Assembly (NCBI GenBank): GCA_944324645.1
Contig: CALUXB010000001.1
Span: 554,837 to 618,836 of the forward strand
Length of the DNA stretch: 64,000 nt
Source: an uncultured Elusimicrobiales bacterium
GTDB taxonomy: Bacteria > Elusimicrobiota > Elusimicrobia > Elusimicrobiales > Elusimicrobiaceae
Direction: 5' to 3'
Part shown: one piece after another, positions 33,601-40,085 of the stretch
Layout of the letters: each line of letters starts with the position of its first letter
Numbering within the stretch: the first letter of the stretch is position 1
Made by a program: the position numbers and the translations under genes
The notes under the pieces: generated by a model
What the model was told of the DNA's origin: nothing
Databases searched by the model: none
The model's input: the letters and a program-made list of their open reading frames with translations, nothing else

Positions 33601-33716
33601 GAGCTTTTGCCGCTGCCGGAAAGGCCCGTTACCACCACCATTTTGTCTTTGGGCAGTTCTACAGTAATATTTTTTAAATTGTGCCCTTTGGCCCCAATGA
33701 CTTTAATGCTTTTCAT
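30663..33716 (-). CDS. uvrA: Excinuclease ABC subunit A
   Basis: Damage-recognition ATPase of nucleotide excision repair. The 1017-residue product has two ABC modules with Walker A (GLSGSGKSS and GVSGSGKST), signature motifs (TLSGGESQRIHLA and TLSGGEAQRVKLA) and zinc fingers (CPQC...CPVC region; CEKC...CEEC). Family members are usually about 940-960 residues. The excess is a C-terminal tail of about 67 residues rich in Lys, Ala and Pro, unlike the core. ATG 33716 is preferred to the TTG at 33725. No uvrB is nearby. Confidence 0.96.
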   Translation of the reverse strand: MKSIKVIGAKGHNLKNITVELPKDKMVVVTGLSGSGKSSLAFDTIYAEGQRRYVESMSAYARQFLELMEKPDVEHISGLSPAISIEQRNPSKNPRSTVATVTEIYDYLRLLFARIGKRHCPQCGRPVESWSVQGITADILKKFADKNVYLFSPIVRGRAGTYEELFAKLKKEGFVKVRVDGTLCALDTPPVLERYKKHTIELMADEIYVDEFERERIVESLELALKYSKGLVTVQEAEGDNPQQFTYSESNACAHCGIGFSELEPRLFSFNSPYGACPECNGLGIKIQIAEDLVVPDPTLSINEGAIAAWDNPVTTRTHRWKSSWSGYYYDILKQVCRRAKINMNTPWNKLSKAQRDLLLYGSGDAHYTSVISGTDQHFEGVITNLKRRHDESESEFVKEEVYNRFMREITCPVCQGKRLKPEALAVYVGGKNIAQICAMQVSAAKEFFNQLELDEKEKIIAKDVLKEIKARLEFLNSVGLSYLTLERKSQTLSGGESQRIHLATQIGSGLTGVLYVLDEPTIGLHSRDNDRLIATLKELRDLDNTLIIVEHDKDTILASDWVVELGPAAGEHGGQVVAQGPTAEFLKDPNSLTASYLNGRRCILPQEKLRKGNGKYIEILGAKQFNLKNIDVKIPLGKMVCVTGVSGSGKSTLVHQILYKALAQKFYRAKDVPGEHKAVKGLENIDKVIIVDQAPIGKTPRSNPATYIGLFTQIRELFAQMPEAKRRGYKAGRFSFNVKGGRCEKCQGDGILKIQMQFLPDIYVKCEECNGKRFNEDTLQVTFKGKNIADVLDMSVSQALDFFDAIPKIKRYLQTLNDVGLGYIKLGQAATTLSGGEAQRVKLADELSRKGTGKTLYILDEPTTGLHFADIDKLLNVLHGLADRGNTVLIIEHNLDVIKTADWIIDLGPEGGDKGGQIVCEGTPREVAACAASYTGQYLKPELELADAFRAAHGGAKLPPGPTAALPAKQPQPKEAPAELALSLEAKAQRPKQKAAAQPGPKRLPKTARHKKTAKK

Positions 33717-33965
33717 ATCATCCAAATCCTTCGTTTTCCGGCGCGTAAAAGGGCCGGTTTTGATGTAAAATGTTTATATAAATTATATAATTTATAAAAC
33801 CGCTCCGGCACGTCTGTATGCGCCCGGGTTTGCGGGGCGCTGTCTGTGCGTTTCTCTAAAATTTTGCCAGACGGCGGCAAAAGGGGTAGCGCGGCTGCAG
33901 AGAATAGGGCCGCAGTATAAGTATATGCCACCAGCCCGCCGTATAGCGGCGGGAACGGAACAAAT

Positions 33966-35027
33966 ATGAAAAAAAGCGTTAAATTTCTAGTCTATGCTGT
34001 GGGCATTCTTCTTTCTTTAGGAATTATTGCCCTGCTGGTCTATCAGGGCAAAGACAGTATCGTCAAAATCTGGCAGGAAGTGCAAACCAAATATCTTTTT
34101 CTTTCCATTTTATCCTCCGCCCTTATTTATGTGGCGATGGGGCTAAGCCTTTATGAAGTGCTGCGCATTATGGGCCGGCGCATTAACAAAGGGGCCGCCA
34201 TTGGGATTGCGCTGGTGTCCACCACGGTCAACTATGTGGTGTCTTCTTTAGGGGTCAGCGGTTTTGCCCTGCGCGCGCATTTGCTCAACCGCCGGCGGGT
34301 GCCTTTTGGTATGTGTGTGACGGCCAGTATTGTGATTAGCGTGCTTTTGTACTTTGTGCTGGCCATTATTATTTTGCAGGGGTCGGTGCTGATGTTGTTT
34401 AACTCTTCGGCCACCACAATGCAAATTGTCAAGAACTTTTTGCTTATTATTGTGATGTGCGCCGTGTGTGCCTTTATTACCGCGTTTTTGTTTAATAATG
34501 AATGGCGCTCCAAATGGGTGCGCAAAATTTTCCGCTGGCTCAATAAATTTTTGTTCCACGTATTCCGCGCGCTTATTCCCAAAGGCCGCTATGACGACTT
34601 TGTGGATCAGCTGGACGAAGGGATAGACTTAATCCATAAGAAAAAGAAAAAACTGACATGGACTATCGTCTATGTGTGTGCGGATTGGCTGTTCACGATT
34701 TTGGTGCTGTATTTTGCGTTCCGCGCCGTAGGCGTGCATATTTCCGCAGGCGGTTTGGTGGCGGGGTTTGCCGTAGGAATGGTAACCACGCTTATCCCGG
34801 TGCTGCCTGGCGGCTTGGGCGCGATGGAGCTGGCGATGACCGCCGTTTTTGCCCAAATGGGCATAGATTGGGACGCCGCCCTGATGGCCACGCTGATTTA
34901 CCGCGTGGTGTATTATATTTTGCCGGGGATTGTCAGTATATTTATTTACTGGGGGCTGCAGCTTTCCGAAACGCCGCGCCAATCCAAAAAACTAAAAGAG
35001 GTGCCCTTTTATGAAGGAAAGAATTGA
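33966..35027 (+). CDS. Flippase-like membrane protein (LPG synthase TM-domain family)
   Basis: A 353-residue protein with about 8 membrane helices. It contains VVSSLGVSGFALRAHLL and TLIPVLPGGLGAMELAMTAVF, hallmarks of the UPF0104/YbhN-type domain found in lysylphosphatidylglycerol synthases. It lacks the catalytic GNAT-like domain, so it is more likely a lipid- or glycan-handling membrane protein. It overlaps the next gene by 17 bases; the following two genes are also coupled, suggesting one operon. The 249-base gap to uvrA is AT-rich with several TATAAT-like sites but no clear element. Confidence 0.82.
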   Translation: MKKSVKFLVYAVGILLSLGIIALLVYQGKDSIVKIWQEVQTKYLFLSILSSALIYVAMGLSLYEVLRIMGRRINKGAAIGIALVSTTVNYVVSSLGVSGFALRAHLLNRRRVPFGMCVTASIVISVLLYFVLAIIILQGSVLMLFNSSATTMQIVKNFLLIIVMCAVCAFITAFLFNNEWRSKWVRKIFRWLNKFLFHVFRALIPKGRYDDFVDQLDEGIDLIHKKKKKLTWTIVYVCADWLFTILVLYFAFRAVGVHISAGGLVAGFAVGMVTTLIPVLPGGLGAMELAMTAVFAQMGIDWDAALMATLIYRVVYYILPGIVSIFIYWGLQLSETPRQSKKLKEVPFYEGKN

Positions 35028-35529
35028 CGAACTGGTGCCCAAAACCGCACCGAGCGCATTTATCCATAAAACCGCCGTGGTGAGCGGCGCCGTGACGCTG
35101 GGGGAAGATGTGTCCGTTTGGCCGGGGGCCGTATTGCGCGGCGATATTGCCGAAATTGTGGTAGGGGAAAACAGCAATATCCAAGACAACGCCTGCGTGC
35201 ACGTGAACTATAACTGCCCGGCGATTATCGGCAAAGGCGTCAGCGTGGGGCATGGGGCGATTATCCACGGCAGCAAAATAGGGGACAATTGCCTTATCGG
35301 TATGAACGCCGTCGTGCTGGAGAGCGAAATAGGCCCCAACTGCTTAATTGGCGCGGGGGCGGTGGTGACGGCGGGGAAAAACATTCCCGCGGGGTCGTTG
35401 GTAATGGGAGTGCCCGCCAAAGTGGTGCGGGAGCTGAGTGAAGATGAAATCAACGGCGTTTTGCAAAATGCGCGCGAATATGTGCGCTTAGCCAAAAAAT
35501 TTAAAGACGCGGCGGAAGAATTGTTATGA
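35011..35529 (+). CDS. Gamma carbonic anhydrase-like hexapeptide-repeat protein
   Basis: A 172-residue left-handed beta-helix protein. Hexapeptide repeats run from about residue 25 to 130 (GEDVSVWPGAVLRGDIAEIVVGEN and so on). His residues in CVHVN and GHGAIIHG are at the positions that bind metal in gamma-class carbonic anhydrases. Activity of such YrdA/PaaY-like proteins is often unproven. It overlaps the flippase-like gene by 17 bases, and its stop overlaps the response-regulator start. Confidence 0.87.
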   Translation: MKERIDELVPKTAPSAFIHKTAVVSGAVTLGEDVSVWPGAVLRGDIAEIVVGENSNIQDNACVHVNYNCPAIIGKGVSVGHGAIIHGSKIGDNCLIGMNAVVLESEIGPNCLIGAGAVVTAGKNIPAGSLVMGVPAKVVRELSEDEINGVLQNAREYVRLAKKFKDAAEELL

Positions 35530-35891
35530 AGAAAGTGGTTTTGATAGAAGATTCCAAAACCTTAGCCGGTGCGCTGACGGGCGCGCTGGAGCTCGAAGGT
35601 GTGCAAACCGTCTGGGCCGCAGACGGCGTGCAGGGCGTGGCGGCGGTGCGGCGGGAAAAGCCGGACCTGGTGCTTTTGGATTTAATGCTGCCCAAACTGA
35701 GCGGGTTTGAAGTGTGCAAAATGCTTAAAACCGGGGAAAGTACCTGGCGTATCCCGGTAGTCATTATGTCTACGCTGACCGACAGCGAAAGCAAAACCCG
35801 CGCCCAAGAGGCGGGGGCGGACTATTTTATAGACAAGCCCTATGATTTGGCCGCTACGCTGGCGGAAATTAAAAAATATTTGAAAATTTAA
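35526..35891 (+). CDS. Stand-alone response regulator (CheY-like receiver)
   Basis: A 121-residue single receiver domain with the acidic pair Glu8-Asp9, phospho-acceptor Asp52 in LVLLDLMLPKLSG, Ser82/Thr83 in the switch region and Lys104 in DKPYD. There is no output domain, so it should act by protein contact. No kinase gene is nearby. It overlaps the carbonic-anhydrase-like gene by ATGA and is followed by a terminator. Confidence 0.9.
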   Translation: MKKVVLIEDSKTLAGALTGALELEGVQTVWAADGVQGVAAVRREKPDLVLLDLMLPKLSGFEVCKMLKTGESTWRIPVVIMSTLTDSESKTRAQEAGADYFIDKPYDLAATLAEIKKYLKI

Positions 35892-35912
35892 CCGCCTGCT
35901 GAGGCGGTTTTT
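35892..35912 (+). terminator. Terminator after the response regulator
   Basis: CCGCCT/AGGCGG stem, 4-base loop, then T5. The AAGGAG ribosome site of the next gene follows closely. Confidence 0.75.
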
Positions 35913-35933
35913 CGTGGGAATAAGGAGAAATAA

Positions 35934-36998
35934 ATGCCTGTTAAAAAAATCAATACAGACACATTGCAAGCCTGGCTGGACGAGAAACCCTCCAAAGTGC
36001 TGGCTACTTTGAAAAATAAAAAGAATTTAGATGCCTCCGCTCTGTTTCTCTTGGGAGAAGCACACCGCTTGCTGGGATCATTCCAGCCGGCTATTGAAAC
36101 CTATGCCAAAGCGTTAAAAATTACACTCAATGCAGAAGAACGTATGGATATTTTGCTGGCGATGGCAGCGTGTTACCGCACGCTGGGCGTCTCTTCTGCG
36201 GCTTATGAGCTGGCAGAGGACGCATTAAAAATGGCCCGTGAAATGGAATATGACGAGTACGTCGTGCGTGCGATGCAGGAAATGGGTATGGCTCTGCGCG
36301 CCTGGGGCCGGCTGGAGGAAGCGCTGGATTTGCTGGACGCGGTGCTGTCGGCCTACACCCAGCAGAAAGATTGGGCCGGTATGAGCTTTATTTGTTGGGC
36401 TAAAGGCGGCATTTACCGCTTGCAGGGCCAGCTGGAAGAGGGCATCGCCCAGTTTAAACTGGCTATTAAATACGCCCAGAAAGCCGGAGATGACATCAAT
36501 TTGGCCTACGGCTATTGCGGGCTGGCGGGCATCAGCCGCATTGCGGGCAAAATTGACGACTGCGTCAAAAATTATAAACTGGCGGAAAAGATTTTTAATA
36601 AAACAGAAGATTTGTTTGGCAAAGCTTACACCAACTGCGGTATGGCTAATGGCCTGCGCCAGCAGGGAAAATATGATGAAGCCCTGCGCCACTACAATAA
36701 AGCAGACGCGCTTTACAGCAGTATTGGCGACAAGGTGGACCTGGGGTTTGTCAAATGGGGCCGCGCCGACATTTTAAAACGCCGCAACAAACTGCCGCAG
36801 GCGTTGGCGGATTTGCAGGCCGCGCGCGAACTGTTTGACAATTCCGATGAAATCCGCGGTCAAATCCTGACCAAGCTGGCGCTGGGCCAGGTGCTTTATG
36901 CGCTGGGCCGCGTAGAAGAGGCGGAAAGCTTGTACGAAGCAGGCGTCAAACAGGCCCGCGCCGAAGGGTTGCACACGTATCTGGAAAGCTTTACCTGA
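35934..36998 (+). CDS. TPR-repeat protein
   Basis: A 354-residue, apparently cytosolic protein (no signal peptide or membrane segment) made of about eight TPR-type helical pairs. Examples are ALFLLGEAHRLLGSFQPAIETYAKAL and AYTNCGMANGLRQQGKYDEALRHYNKA. It is probably a protein-binding scaffold; the partner is unknown. AAGGAG precedes the ATG. Its position 42 bases after the response regulator suggests possible readthrough and a shared pathway, which is inference. Confidence 0.85.
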   Translation: MPVKKINTDTLQAWLDEKPSKVLATLKNKKNLDASALFLLGEAHRLLGSFQPAIETYAKALKITLNAEERMDILLAMAACYRTLGVSSAAYELAEDALKMAREMEYDEYVVRAMQEMGMALRAWGRLEEALDLLDAVLSAYTQQKDWAGMSFICWAKGGIYRLQGQLEEGIAQFKLAIKYAQKAGDDINLAYGYCGLAGISRIAGKIDDCVKNYKLAEKIFNKTEDLFGKAYTNCGMANGLRQQGKYDEALRHYNKADALYSSIGDKVDLGFVKWGRADILKRRNKLPQALADLQAARELFDNSDEIRGQILTKLALGQVLYALGRVEEAESLYEAGVKQARAEGLHTYLESFT

Positions 36999-37079
36999 TT
37001 GCCGCTTCTGCTTGCGCGCGCCATTGGTTGCGGATATGCGGCAAGTGGATACTAATTTATTTTATCCGGCATAAGTTTT

Positions 37080-37110
37080 ATCCCGCGTCTAGTTTGATGC
37101 GGGATTTTTT
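37080..37110 (+). terminator. Terminator after the TPR gene
   Basis: ATCCCGC/GCGGGAT stem with a 12-base loop, then T6. Confidence 0.75.
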
Positions 37111-37430
37111 ATGTCCGGCTAAGTGCAGCAGAGGGGGCTGTGCTTTTCTCTTTTAACAAGTGTAGCAAGGGCGAACTAATTCTAAAATGGTGCCGCAAGG
37201 GGCAGCAGTTGCTTCTTTCTAAGGCTCAAAAACAAATAAGAGCATAATGCAAAAGCGCCGAAAATACGACGAATGAACGGCTGTTGCAAGAGAAGTATTT
37301 TTTGTCTCTAAGACAATATTGATAAGAGGTCCTCTTGCGGGCGGGCGCCTTTTTGTGCGTATATTGCGGGAGGCGGGGCCGGCGTGTATCCATACAGGCA
37401 AGCGTTCTAAAACAGATTTGAAAAATTGAA

Positions 37431-37455
37431 AAAACCCCCGTTTAAAACGGGGGTT
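37431..37455 (-). terminator. Terminator of the 37474-38049 gene
   Basis: AACCCCCGTTT pairs with AAACGGGGGTT. A T tract follows on the minus strand. Confidence 0.85.
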
Positions 37456-37473
37456 CTTTGAAAAAATCCTATG

Positions 37474-38049
37474 TTATTTTTGTTGTACGGAATCTTTAAG
37501 CGCCTGGATATAAGCACGTTCCAATGCTTTATCCAGTGAATCCTGCGTCCGTTTGGCAGCTTTTACATCTACGGGGCGCAAGGGCACTGAGGTTTTTGGG
37601 GTTTGCATATTGTCTGCTGTTTTCCAAAAGAATTCTCCAGCGCGCATAGCAGCACCTTCACGTCCGCCGGGACCGTATTTGGCTGCGGTTACAGCTGCGT
37701 TTTTGCAAGCTTTCCAACAGGCCTGACCGGCTTTGCAAATGCCTTTCCAGCAATAGTTGGCCACATCAAAGAAATATTCAGAAGAATGTACCATCTTCAT
37801 TTCACGACCGGCCATTAAATAATCGTTGGCGGAAGGTTTGTCTTGATTTTGAGCCTTATCAGTCTGTTGTTCTTGTTTTTGTTCTTGAACCTTTTGCTCT
37901 TGCTGTTGCGTTTTCGGCTGCCAAACAGGAAATGCTTGGCGTATGGCTTCGCGTTCAGCAAAAGAAAGGAACTGCGCCCGGGCAGGCTGTGCGGCGACCA
38001 TAATGGCTAATACACAGGCAAGCCCAACTACTATTTTTTGTACTTTCAT
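37474..38049 (-). CDS. Small secreted protein of unknown function
   Basis: Family not recognised. The 191-residue product has signal peptide MKVQKIVVGLACVLAIMVAAQPARA. A Gln/Lys/Glu-rich low-complexity segment (about 45-75) follows, then a region with four Cys in YCWKGICKAGQACWKACK (three to four residues apart), and a helical C-terminus. The Shine-Dalgarno GGAGAG is part of a 12-base inverted repeat that could hide it. Two TAGGTC-type motif copies lie 69 and 92 bases upstream. Confidence 0.7.
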   Translation of the reverse strand: MKVQKIVVGLACVLAIMVAAQPARAQFLSFAEREAIRQAFPVWQPKTQQQEQKVQEQKQEQQTDKAQNQDKPSANDYLMAGREMKMVHSSEYFFDVANYCWKGICKAGQACWKACKNAAVTAAKYGPGGREGAAMRAGEFFWKTADNMQTPKTSVPLRPVDVKAAKRTQDSLDKALERAYIQALKDSVQQK

Positions 38050-38117
38050 TTTCTCTCCGGTTAGTTTGGTTTTTTGGGTACCTGTATATTTTATAATAAA
38101 ATCCCGGAGAGAAAAAG

Positions 38118-38131
38118 GAAATTCGGACCTA
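38118..38131 (-). promoter_or_regulatory. Secreted-protein upstream motif, divergent copy 3a
   Basis: Minus strand TAGGTCCGAATTTC. It matches the TAGGTCC core only, 69 bases before ATG 38049. Confidence 0.35.
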
Positions 38132-38140
38132 CGTCAAGAT

Positions 38141-38154
38141 GTTATTTAGACCTA
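38141..38154 (-). promoter_or_regulatory. Secreted-protein upstream motif, copy 3b
   Basis: Minus strand TAGGTCTAAATAAC, 92 bases before ATG 38049. It could also serve clpP on the other side. Confidence 0.4.
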
Positions 38155-38180
38155 TTTTTTTCTAGGTCCTTGCTTCTGTT

Positions 38181-38209
38181 TTGCGAGGGGAGCCTCTTTT
38201 TCGTATAAT
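38181..38209 (+). promoter_or_regulatory. Promoter of clpP
   Basis: TTGCGA (38181-38186), 17-base spacer, TATAAT (38204-38209). A CCGGAGA ribosome site precedes ATG 38235. Confidence 0.7.
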
Positions 38210-38234
38210 AAAAAAAACAATTACCGGAGAATAT

Positions 38235-38825
38235 ATGATAATACCTACTATTATTGAGAAGAACGTCGGATATGATATTTTTTCCCGTCTGCTTAAAGAT
38301 CGTATTATTTTTGTAGGCGGCCGGGAAGGGGAGGTGGATACCGCCAGCGCCAATATGATTATTGCGCAGCTTTTGTATTTGGACGCGGAAGACTCCCAGC
38401 GGGAAATCAACCTTTATATCAATTCCCCCGGCGGTATGGTGACTGCGGGATTGGCTATTTACGATACTATGCAGTTTATTAAGGCTCCTATTACTACTAT
38501 TTGTATGGGCCAGGCTATGAGCTTTGGTGCGGTGCTTTTGGCCGCCGGATCCAAAGGCCGCCGCTACGCCTTGCCGCATGCGCGTATTATGATTCACCAG
38601 CCGCTTATTTGGGGCGGGGGAATTTCCGGCCAAGTGACGGATATTGAAATTGAAACACGGGAACTCAAAGACAATAAAGAGCACTTGCTGGATATTTTAG
38701 CCAAGCATACCGGCCAGCCCAAAGAAAAAATCCGCCAAGACAGCGAGCGCAATTATTATTTGTCTGCCGAAGAAGCCAAAGCGTACGGAATTATTGACGA
38801 AGTGCTCCAGCTGCGCGATAAATAA
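38235..38825 (+). CDS. clpP: ATP-dependent Clp protease proteolytic subunit, atypical triad
   Basis: Barrel-forming serine protease subunit that works with a Clp ATPase. The 196-residue product has nucleophile Ser96 in GQAMSFGAV (usual GQAASMGA) and His121 in MIHQP. At the Asp171-equivalent position the codon is AAT, giving Asn173 in [13 protein letters not shown] Ser-His-Asn triad is known from the ClpP1 paralogues of Listeria, which depend on a second ClpP. No clpX, clpA or tig gene is adjacent. ATG 38235 with CCGGAGA is preferred over the upstream frame start at 38181. Confidence 0.92.
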   Translation: MIIPTIIEKNVGYDIFSRLLKDRIIFVGGREGEVDTASANMIIAQLLYLDAEDSQREINLYINSPGGMVTAGLAIYDTMQFIKAPITTICMGQAMSFGAVLLAAGSKGRRYALPHARIMIHQPLIWGGGISGQVTDIEIETRELKDNKEHLLDILAKHTGQPKEKIRQDSERNYYLSAEEAKAYGIIDEVLQLRDK

Positions 38826-38839
38826 TTGGACATATAAAA

Positions 38840-38868
38840 AACCTCGGGATATATACCCGGGGTTTTTT
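38840..38868 (+). terminator. Terminator of clpP
   Basis: AACCTCGGG pairs with CCCGGGGTT (one T-G pair), then T6. Confidence 0.8.
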
Positions 38869-39094
38869 ATTACAAAGGCTAAAAATCAATTTAGTTTTTA
38901 TTGGTATGGTCTGCTATCGTGTTATTCGTTTGTTTCTCGGCAGGCTATTTCCCTTTTATGCCCAATTTCTCTAAAAATTAGGCATAGGGCCCTTTGGGGG
39001 TGGCTTCAATGAGATTAAAGTGGCAGAATATTTTGAAAATCGGTTGGCACGAAAAATTTGGTCGTTCGTTTTTATAAATAAAATCCGGTACTAC

Positions 39095-39132
39095 AATAAA
39101 TAGGCTCTGCCTGTTAGCAGAGCCTATTTATT
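39095..39132 (-). terminator. Terminator of the 39149-39796 gene
   Basis: Perfect 16-bp inverted repeat AATAAATAGGCTCTGC with its complement and a 6-base loop. The T-rich tail is part of the stem. Confidence 0.7.
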
Positions 39133-39148
39133 GAATATGCTGAGCGAA

Positions 39149-39796
39149 TTAATAAGCTTCTGTTCCACCCATCAGTTGTTGCAATGCTTCTTGCAGTTGC
39201 TGTTGCTCCTCCGGGCTCATTTGCTCTATGTAGTGAGAAGTATAAATCCCCACGACAAAAGATAAGGCCAATTCTTCATTTTTCGGGGTGTAGTTTGGGT
39301 GGCTGTTCTGGTTTTTAATCAGGGCATTAAGCAGCTGAGTCAAAAGCGTCTGAAAATCTTGCATATTTTGGAGCTGCACCTGCTCATACTGGGCCTGCAA
39401 TTTATTTGTTACTTCTTCTTGGGCCTTTTGGAGTTTTTCCAAGGAAAATTCGCCTGCATTTCTGATAGTCTGTTCCAACAGTCTGCTATATTCTTCTTGC
39501 ATCAACTCCATCTGTTTCTGCATTTTTCTTTCTAAAGCCGGGATGCGTTCATCTAACAGAGACTGTATTTGGAGCTCCGTTTCATTTAAAGAGCCGTTTG
39601 CTTTATGGGTTTTATAGTTTTCATAACCTTCTACCAGCACGCTCTGCATAGTGGTTATTTCTTCGGTACTGACCCCATAATATTCTTGCAGTTGCTGCAT
39701 CATTGCCGGGTCTATTTGCTGCGCTTGGGCCGCCACCGGCATAAAGGCCAACATTAGCAACGTCAGAAAAGACAACATAAAGCGGTAAATCTTCAT
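39149..39796 (-). CDS. Secreted coiled-coil protein of unknown function
   Basis: Family not recognised. The 215-residue product has signal peptide MKIYRFMLSFLTLLMLAFMPVAAQA, then a long Gln/Glu/Leu-rich helix (about 55-165) with heptad-like spacing. A YYGVSTEEI block recalls the Y-G-x segments of the helical-repeat proteins at 19950-22961, but that similarity is weak. GGAGGA precedes the ATG. The shared upstream motif lies 62 bases before the start. Confidence 0.7.
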   Translation of the reverse strand: MKIYRFMLSFLTLLMLAFMPVAAQAQQIDPAMMQQLQEYYGVSTEEITTMQSVLVEGYENYKTHKANGSLNETELQIQSLLDERIPALERKMQKQMELMQEEYSRLLEQTIRNAGEFSLEKLQKAQEEVTNKLQAQYEQVQLQNMQDFQTLLTQLLNALIKNQNSHPNYTPKNEELALSFVVGIYTSHYIEQMSPEEQQQLQEALQQLMGGTEAY

Positions 39797-39857
39797 ACTT
39801 CCTCCTTAGAATAGTTTTGCTTACTTATAAAGTATGTTTTTAAGAACAAAAATCCTA

Positions 39858-39872
39858 GGGTCTTTGGACCTA
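39858..39872 (-). promoter_or_regulatory. Secreted-protein upstream motif, copy 4
   Basis: Minus strand TAGGTCCAAAGACCC, 62 bases before ATG 39796 and about 28 bases before a possible -10 (TATAAG). Confidence 0.55.
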
Positions 39873-39901
39873 AATATAAAAAAACTTAGGCCCTTATTCG
39901 T

Positions 39902-39919
39902 CTGGGTCTAAAGACCCAG
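39902..39919. promoter_or_regulatory. Palindromic variant of the motif
   Basis: CTGGGTCT-AA-AGACCCAG is a perfect palindrome with 8-base arms. It shares the GGTCTAAAGACC core with the neighbouring motif copy and lies between the secreted-protein gene and lon. Confidence 0.45.
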
Positions 39920-39976
39920 AGAATATAGAAAAATTCTTTTTTTCTGAAGAAAGAAACATTTTTTTAAAAAGCAAAG

Positions 39977-40003
39977 TTAGCACTCAAATAAATTACTTGC
40001 TAA
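39977..40003. promoter_or_regulatory. CIRCE-like operator (HrcA site) upstream of lon
   Basis: TTAGCACTC (39977-39985, 9 of 9 of the CIRCE left arm), a 9-base spacer, and ACTTGCTAA (39995-40003, 6 of 9 of the right arm, last six exact). The right arm overlaps the lon -35. The known consensus is TTAGCACTC-N9-GAGTGCTAA. Confidence 0.65.
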
Positions 40004-40025
40004 TTTTAACAGAATGTGCTATACT
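39998..40025 (+). promoter_or_regulatory. Promoter of lon
   Basis: TTGCTA (39998-40003), 16-base spacer, TGC-TATACT (hexamer 40020-40025). The leader contains a CCCAAAGC/GCTTTGGG hairpin (about 40039-40066). Confidence 0.65.
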
Positions 40026-40085
40026 TTTCTAAACTAGCCCCAAAGCGCGCTTGCGAGGCTTTGGGTAAAGCGATAGGATTTGAGA

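Larger units (their letters stand above)
36999..37473. other. Intergenic region between TPR gene and secreted-protein gene
   Basis: 475 bases. It contains the TPR-gene terminator (37080-37110) at the left and the terminator of the minus-strand secreted-protein gene at the right. Small open frames in between lack start signals and family features. No RNA gene was recognised. Confidence 0.4.
38826..39148. other. Convergent intergenic region after clpP
   Basis: 323 bases holding two terminators (38840-38868 for clpP; 39095-39132 for the minus-strand gene). Nothing recognisable lies between them. Confidence 0.4.

Noticed and set aside
37219..37401. 60-codon frame in the 36999-37473 gap
   Set aside because: No start signal and no recognisable protein features.
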